DNA from: Cylicocyclus nassatus
Taxonomy: Eukaryota > Nematoda > Chromadorea > Rhabditida > Strongylidae
Length of the DNA stretch: 64,000 nt
Direction of reading: 5' to 3'
Assembly (NCBI GenBank): GCA_958299035.1
Contig: CATQJL010000112.1
Coordinates: forward strand, 11,322,880 to 11,386,879
A program made the translations under genes and the position numbers. Under the pieces are notes generated by a model. That model had not been told where the DNA came from, searched no databases, and saw nothing but the letters and a program-made list of their open reading frames with translations. Below are positions 60,503 through 64,000 of this stretch, piece after piece (the stretch's first letter is position 1; each line of letters begins with the position of its first letter).

Positions 60503-60676
60503 CTGCAGCAGAGGTGCGATAGTCGGAGCCGATTCTCCGCCTACCTTCACTTTTGAGCTGGTACAGGGTGACCACCTTCACTTTTGGGTTTTAAAATTTT
60601 TTTTTGCAAAGCTAAAAAGAAGGAAAATAAGCAAAAGGAATGTGAAAGAAAGTATTAAGAGCATATATCTATGTAG

Positions 60677-61866
60677 TAGGTCGATCCAGGCAGTAACCTC
60701 CGAGAACCAGAATTTCGAATGATAAAATAATGAAAAATCGTGAAAAATCATTCCACTGTTACAAATCTGCTGGCTAAAGACCTCCGCAGTTGCGACTTCA
60801 TAAGTTTTGAAGGTGTTGTTCTACCAGACAGTGAAAGAATCAGTTTGATTTGAAGAGTGGCCGCCGAGAACGAGAATTCTGAAAAACCTTGAAAATCTTC
60901 TCAATTTTAGGTTGCTTAATGACAACTGACATTTAAACTCTTATAAATCCGGACATTGAAGATGTGTAATGTTGCGACTTCATAGGTTTTGTAGGGTGAG
61001 GTTTGCCCTATCAGAATATGTCTTAGCTGTACCGATCCATTGAAACACCGCCGAGATCCAGGCTCTTAAAAAAGCAGGTAAAAACTGTTTTTCAGCTCAT
61101 AACTTCTTCAGAATTGCATAATTCATGTTGCGACTTCATAGGTTGGATTCGCCTCATCAAGAGCTTTCAAATGATATGTAACATGTGGGGGATTCACGCC
61201 TCCCACCGCATATGCCCAGGGGTGGAGTACCTCTCTTCACTAATTCTCCACTGGCGGCCTCTCGCCAATACATTGAAATGGGCGGGGTGGAGAATTAGTG
61301 AAGAGGAGTACTCCACCCCGGGTTAGAGCCGCAAGAAACATTGAATCCCCCATGTATTATATATCATTTGAAAGCTCTTGATGAGGCGAATCCAACCTAT
61401 GAAGTCGCAACATGAATTATGCAATTCTGAAGAAGTTATAAGCTGAAAAACGGTTTTTCACCTGCTTTTTTAAGAGCCTGGATCTCGGCGATGTTTTAAT
61501 GGATCGGTACAGCTAAGACATATTCTGACAGGGCAAACCTTACCCTACAAAGCCTATGAAGTCGCAACATCACACACCTTCGAAGTCCGGATTTATAAGA
61601 GTTTAAATGTCAGTTGTCATTAAGCAACCTAAAATTGAGAAGATTTTTAAGGTTATTCAAAATTCTCGTTCTCGGCGGCCATCCTCAAATCAAACTGATT
61701 CTTTCACTGTCTGGCAGAACAACAATTACCCTTCAAAACCTATGAAGTCGCAACTGCGGAGGTCTTTAGCCAGCAGATTTGTAACAGTGGAATGATTTTT
61801 CACGATTTTTCATTATTTTATCATTCGAAATTCTGGCTCTCGGTGGTTACTGCCTGGACCAACCTA
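60677..61866. repeat. 1.19-kb near-perfect palindrome with modular arms
   Basis: Arms of about 590 bp run TAGGTCGATCCAGGCAGTAA to the centre near 61270 and back, ending TTACTGCCTGGACCAACCTA. Each arm consists of three diverged modules starting CCGAGAACCAG, CCGAGAACGAG and CCGAGATCCAG (about 60699, 60861 and 61048), each with GTTGCGACTTCATA roughly 75-95 bp in. The centre holds a second palindrome, GGGGTGGAGTAC...GTACTCCACCCC, around TTCACTAATTCTCCAC. Confidence 0.92.
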
Positions 61867-62073
61867 ATTTATTCGCAGTACGTTATAACAAAATTTACTC
61901 AATAAGATACGTAAAGTCTAGCTGGGTTTTACTTGAAAATAGACCTTTTCACTAACTCGTTTATTTTTTTCATTTTTATGCCGCTGTACTCATCGTATTT
62001 GTGGCCCTAAAGAGGGCCGTTAGGTGAGAGTTCTTCAGTTATCCGAAGTCCCTTCTCCCCCTCCCCCTCCCCA

Positions 62074-62087
62074 CCCCCCCCCCCCCC
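62074..62087 (+). repeat. 14-base C tract
   Basis: A run of 14 cytosines preceded by TCCCCCTCCCC words, within the right flank of the 1.7-kb element. Confidence 0.9.
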
Positions 62088-62590
62088 GGTCGACGTTTTT
62101 GGGAGCTGAGTGTGCGGCACTACCACCTTCACTTTTGGCCGGCCAGTGGTAACTGAAACCACCTTCACTTTTGGGGGGCCGGACTCCACCTATCGCACCT
62201 CTGTTCTGCAGCTATAGTAGTCACCTCTATTGCGAAACTTTCCATGATATTTACCGGAAAAGGAAGGTAACAATACAGATTTTGTTCGTGCTTTCTCGTT
62301 TGTTTTAGAGAATCACAGTTTTAGCTTTCTTTTATTAAATCGTGCAAGACATTTTGAATGTACTTGCAACGATTGCACTTCAATCATAAAAGGCAGCTGA
62401 GCATGCAGATAACCATAACTCTAATATTTTCATTGAATCTCTTCCTTATCTGATCAAAAGTCTCACTCAAGATTCATACAGTCTGCCCAATCAACCAAAA
62501 TTGGCGTCGGGAGTTTCGTTCGGGGAGGGTTTTGCGTCACGTTTATGGTTTTTCCTGCTCTTTCTTCAACCTCTTCGCTCTTTTCGATAG

Positions 62591-62602
62591 TGCGCATGCG
62601 CA
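62591..62602. promoter_or_regulatory. NRF-1-type palindrome upstream of paa-1
   Basis: TGCGCATGCGCA is a perfect match to the palindromic NRF-1 recognition sequence of animals. It sits in a local GC-rich patch (62500-62660) about 530 bp before the paa-1 start codon, next to a pyrimidine-rich stretch. Whether nematode NRF-1-like factors use it here is inference. Confidence 0.4.
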
Positions 62603-63110
62603 GCGCAAACCCCTAGCGCTACGTGCGCGGCAACGGTTCGACATGATCTTGGTCGGGACACACTGTAGTCGGATCATCATCATCATTTGTGTTATCTGTG
62701 AATTCACGCAAATGACAGATTTGGCAGTCATTACTTTAGATCTGATACCTGACTTTCATAATCCTTCCTGTCACTAGTATAATATTGTCTGATGCTCATG
62801 GACGGGAATCTTTTGCAGTTCCATATTGGGGTTGTAGCAGTCCGTAATGGCTTTCACTCCTTGCATACATTACAAGCAATAATTATCAGTCTCCCGATCT
62901 TCATTATGCACTGTCTTTCCAATTCCCAAGCTATCAATCAGCTCCCAACCAGGCGACAAGCGCTCGTTTATAATGGCAAAAGCTCCCGACAGAGATCGGG
63001 AAATTGTCAAATGTTGCCCAGGAATCAATCGTAAAGTTCTTCAGTATCTAGTTCCTCCAACATCTACTATTGCAGAGTATCTCTGAGCCATCCACAAATA
63101 CTCATCTGTT

Positions 63111-63124
63111 CCAGAAACCTCGCT
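63111..63124 (+). promoter_or_regulatory. Probable spliced-leader acceptor and 5' leader of paa-1
   Basis: CTGTTCCAG ends at 63114 and the ATG follows 10 bases later. A 3' splice site this close to the start codon, with no upstream coding exon visible, is what nematode trans-splicing produces. A cis-spliced leader exon further upstream is the alternative. Confidence 0.5.
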
Positions 63125-64000
63125 ATGGCCGCTGCAGTTTCTCAATCGCCTAGTGAGTCTGATGACTCACTGTACCCGATTGCCGTTCTCATCGATGAAC
63201 TTCGCAATGAGGATGTGCATCTGAGACTGAATAGCATCCGCAAGTTGTCCACCATTGCTCTTGCTCTCGGAGTGGAACGCACTAGAAATGAATTGATTCA
63301 GTTCCTAACAGGTACGCTGACCTGCATACTACCCATACTTTACAAAGGAGTTTTCGTATTATTCAATTCACTTGATGTTGTTGTTATTGTTTATTATTTT
63401 TTGCTCCGAGTAGTTTTTGCATATATCCATCTAAATCATTACTTATGAAGCTCGCAAGATTCTGGAAAATATCATGTGTAATTTAAGAGCCTTTTGTTAA
63501 AATTTTCTTTCTATTCTTCTACCTGTTTCCAGTGCTCAGCTTCGATTTAATGAAAGTATGATCCACTTCTAGATTCGTGTGGAAGAGGGTTGCGGACTTC
63601 CCTGATTATAAGGTTAAAGTTATTGAGAGAAACGAAGAACAGTGCTGTAACGTGGAGGTTTTACAAATTTATCGTTATATTCAGGGAACGCAACCAGCCT
63701 CCACACCTGCCATCAATTTAGATATTTGTTCATTTTTTTTACAAACTTCGTTGGTGGTAACTCGCTTTTCGTAAACGCAACGAACTCCGCATTTTTCTTT
63801 AGATGTCGGTTTCCGAGCAACAAAATTGTTATTTGGGTTTTCAGACACGATTTATGATGAGGACGAAGTGCTGCTCATTCTTGCTGAACAGCTTGGAAAC
63901 TTCACTCCTTTGGTAAGTGTATGCGTTTTGGTGTGGTATCATTCTAGTGCTGAAATCAACGATATAGGTTGGCGGTCCGGAGTACGTCCACTGTCTGCTT
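63125..64000 (+). CDS. paa-1: PP2A scaffold subunit A (PR65), first three coding exons, truncated by window end
   Basis: Exons 63125-63311, 63845-63912 and 63968-64000 join in phases 1 and 0, giving 96 residues before the window stops. The product starts [20 protein letters not shown] and continues [20 protein letters not shown] and later [16 protein letters not shown] and [11 protein letters not shown]. These are the characteristic first and second HEAT repeats of the PP2A A subunit, the horseshoe-shaped scaffold that holds catalytic and regulatory subunits. The full protein is normally about 590 residues with 15 HEAT repeats, so most of the gene lies beyond 64000. The Ser-rich N-terminal extension is slightly longer than usual. 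An open frame in intron 1 (63577-63774) is not phase-compatible. Confidence 0.96.

Larger units (their letters stand above)
60503..62211. mobile_element. 1.7-kb TIR element enclosing a giant palindrome
   Basis: The outer ends CTGCAGCAGAGGTGCGATAG and CTATCGCACCTCTGTTCTGC are inverted, followed inward by a CGGAGCC/GGACTCC pair. Between these ends and the inner palindrome, the direct word CACCTTCACTTTTG recurs at about 60574, 62126 and 62158, and as TACCTTCACTTTTG at 60544. No coding motif is visible. Confidence 0.65.

Noticed and set aside
63577..63774. Open frame in the first intron of paa-1
   Set aside because: Neither its start nor its end has splice sites in a compatible phase, and joining 63311 to 63845 restores the expected PP2A sequence exactly.

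Overview
This window looks like nuclear DNA of a nematode. A clade V strongylid, possibly a hookworm, is my inference from its character, not from a database match. The signs are short pyrimidine-rich TTTTCAG acceptors, GTAAG donors, two animal genes with nematode-style split structures, and a landscape crowded with small DNA transposons. Bacterial features (operons, ribosome binding sites, CRISPR) are absent.

Two genes are certain. On the minus strand at 49582-46996 lies a complete nine-exon gene for an ABHD2-type alpha/beta hydrolase. I rebuilt it exon by exon with matching phases: 422 residues, catalytic triad S222/D357/H388, and an HxxxxD motif. At the right edge (63125 onward, plus strand) are the first three coding exons of the PP2A scaffold subunit (paa-1), cut off by the window end.

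The most interesting candidate is a plus-strand pair of broken-up mucin-like genes. Phase 1-1 threonine-rich exons occur at 4310-4432, 17048-17203, 39541-39636 and 43543-43605. In both copies the last of these is followed by a tiny phase 1-2 exon and a phase-2 terminal exon carrying a similar cysteine motif (18850/19487 and 44111/44344). The 17 kb and 39.5 kb exons sit inside a segmental duplication (about 12.57-17.7 kb against 37.9-40.7 kb). A second duplication copied the 3' end of the ABHD2 gene to 21.7-22.2 kb.

Almost everything else is repeat. From left to right: a decayed RTE-type LINE (about 0.1-3.84 kb) with a MITE inserted in it; Helitron-like elements carrying a 120-bp satellite (4.6-5.2, 22.3-22.7, 25.2-26.2, 30.1-30.6 kb); hAT-type MITEs with 8-bp target duplications; many foldback elements with shared ends and a shared core; a two-monomer tandem array (26.2-28.1 kb); nested MITEs (28.2-29.3 kb); a 1.64-kb terminal-inverted-repeat element (30.6-32.3 kb); a coding-like stretch split by a hAT element (32.3-34.1 kb); a Penelope-like element remnant with GIY-YIG coding and hammerhead-like motifs (40.3 and 42.3-43.1 kb); and a 1.19-kb near-perfect palindrome (60.7-61.9 kb). 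The region 51.7-60.5 kb is AT-rich and shows no convincing gene.
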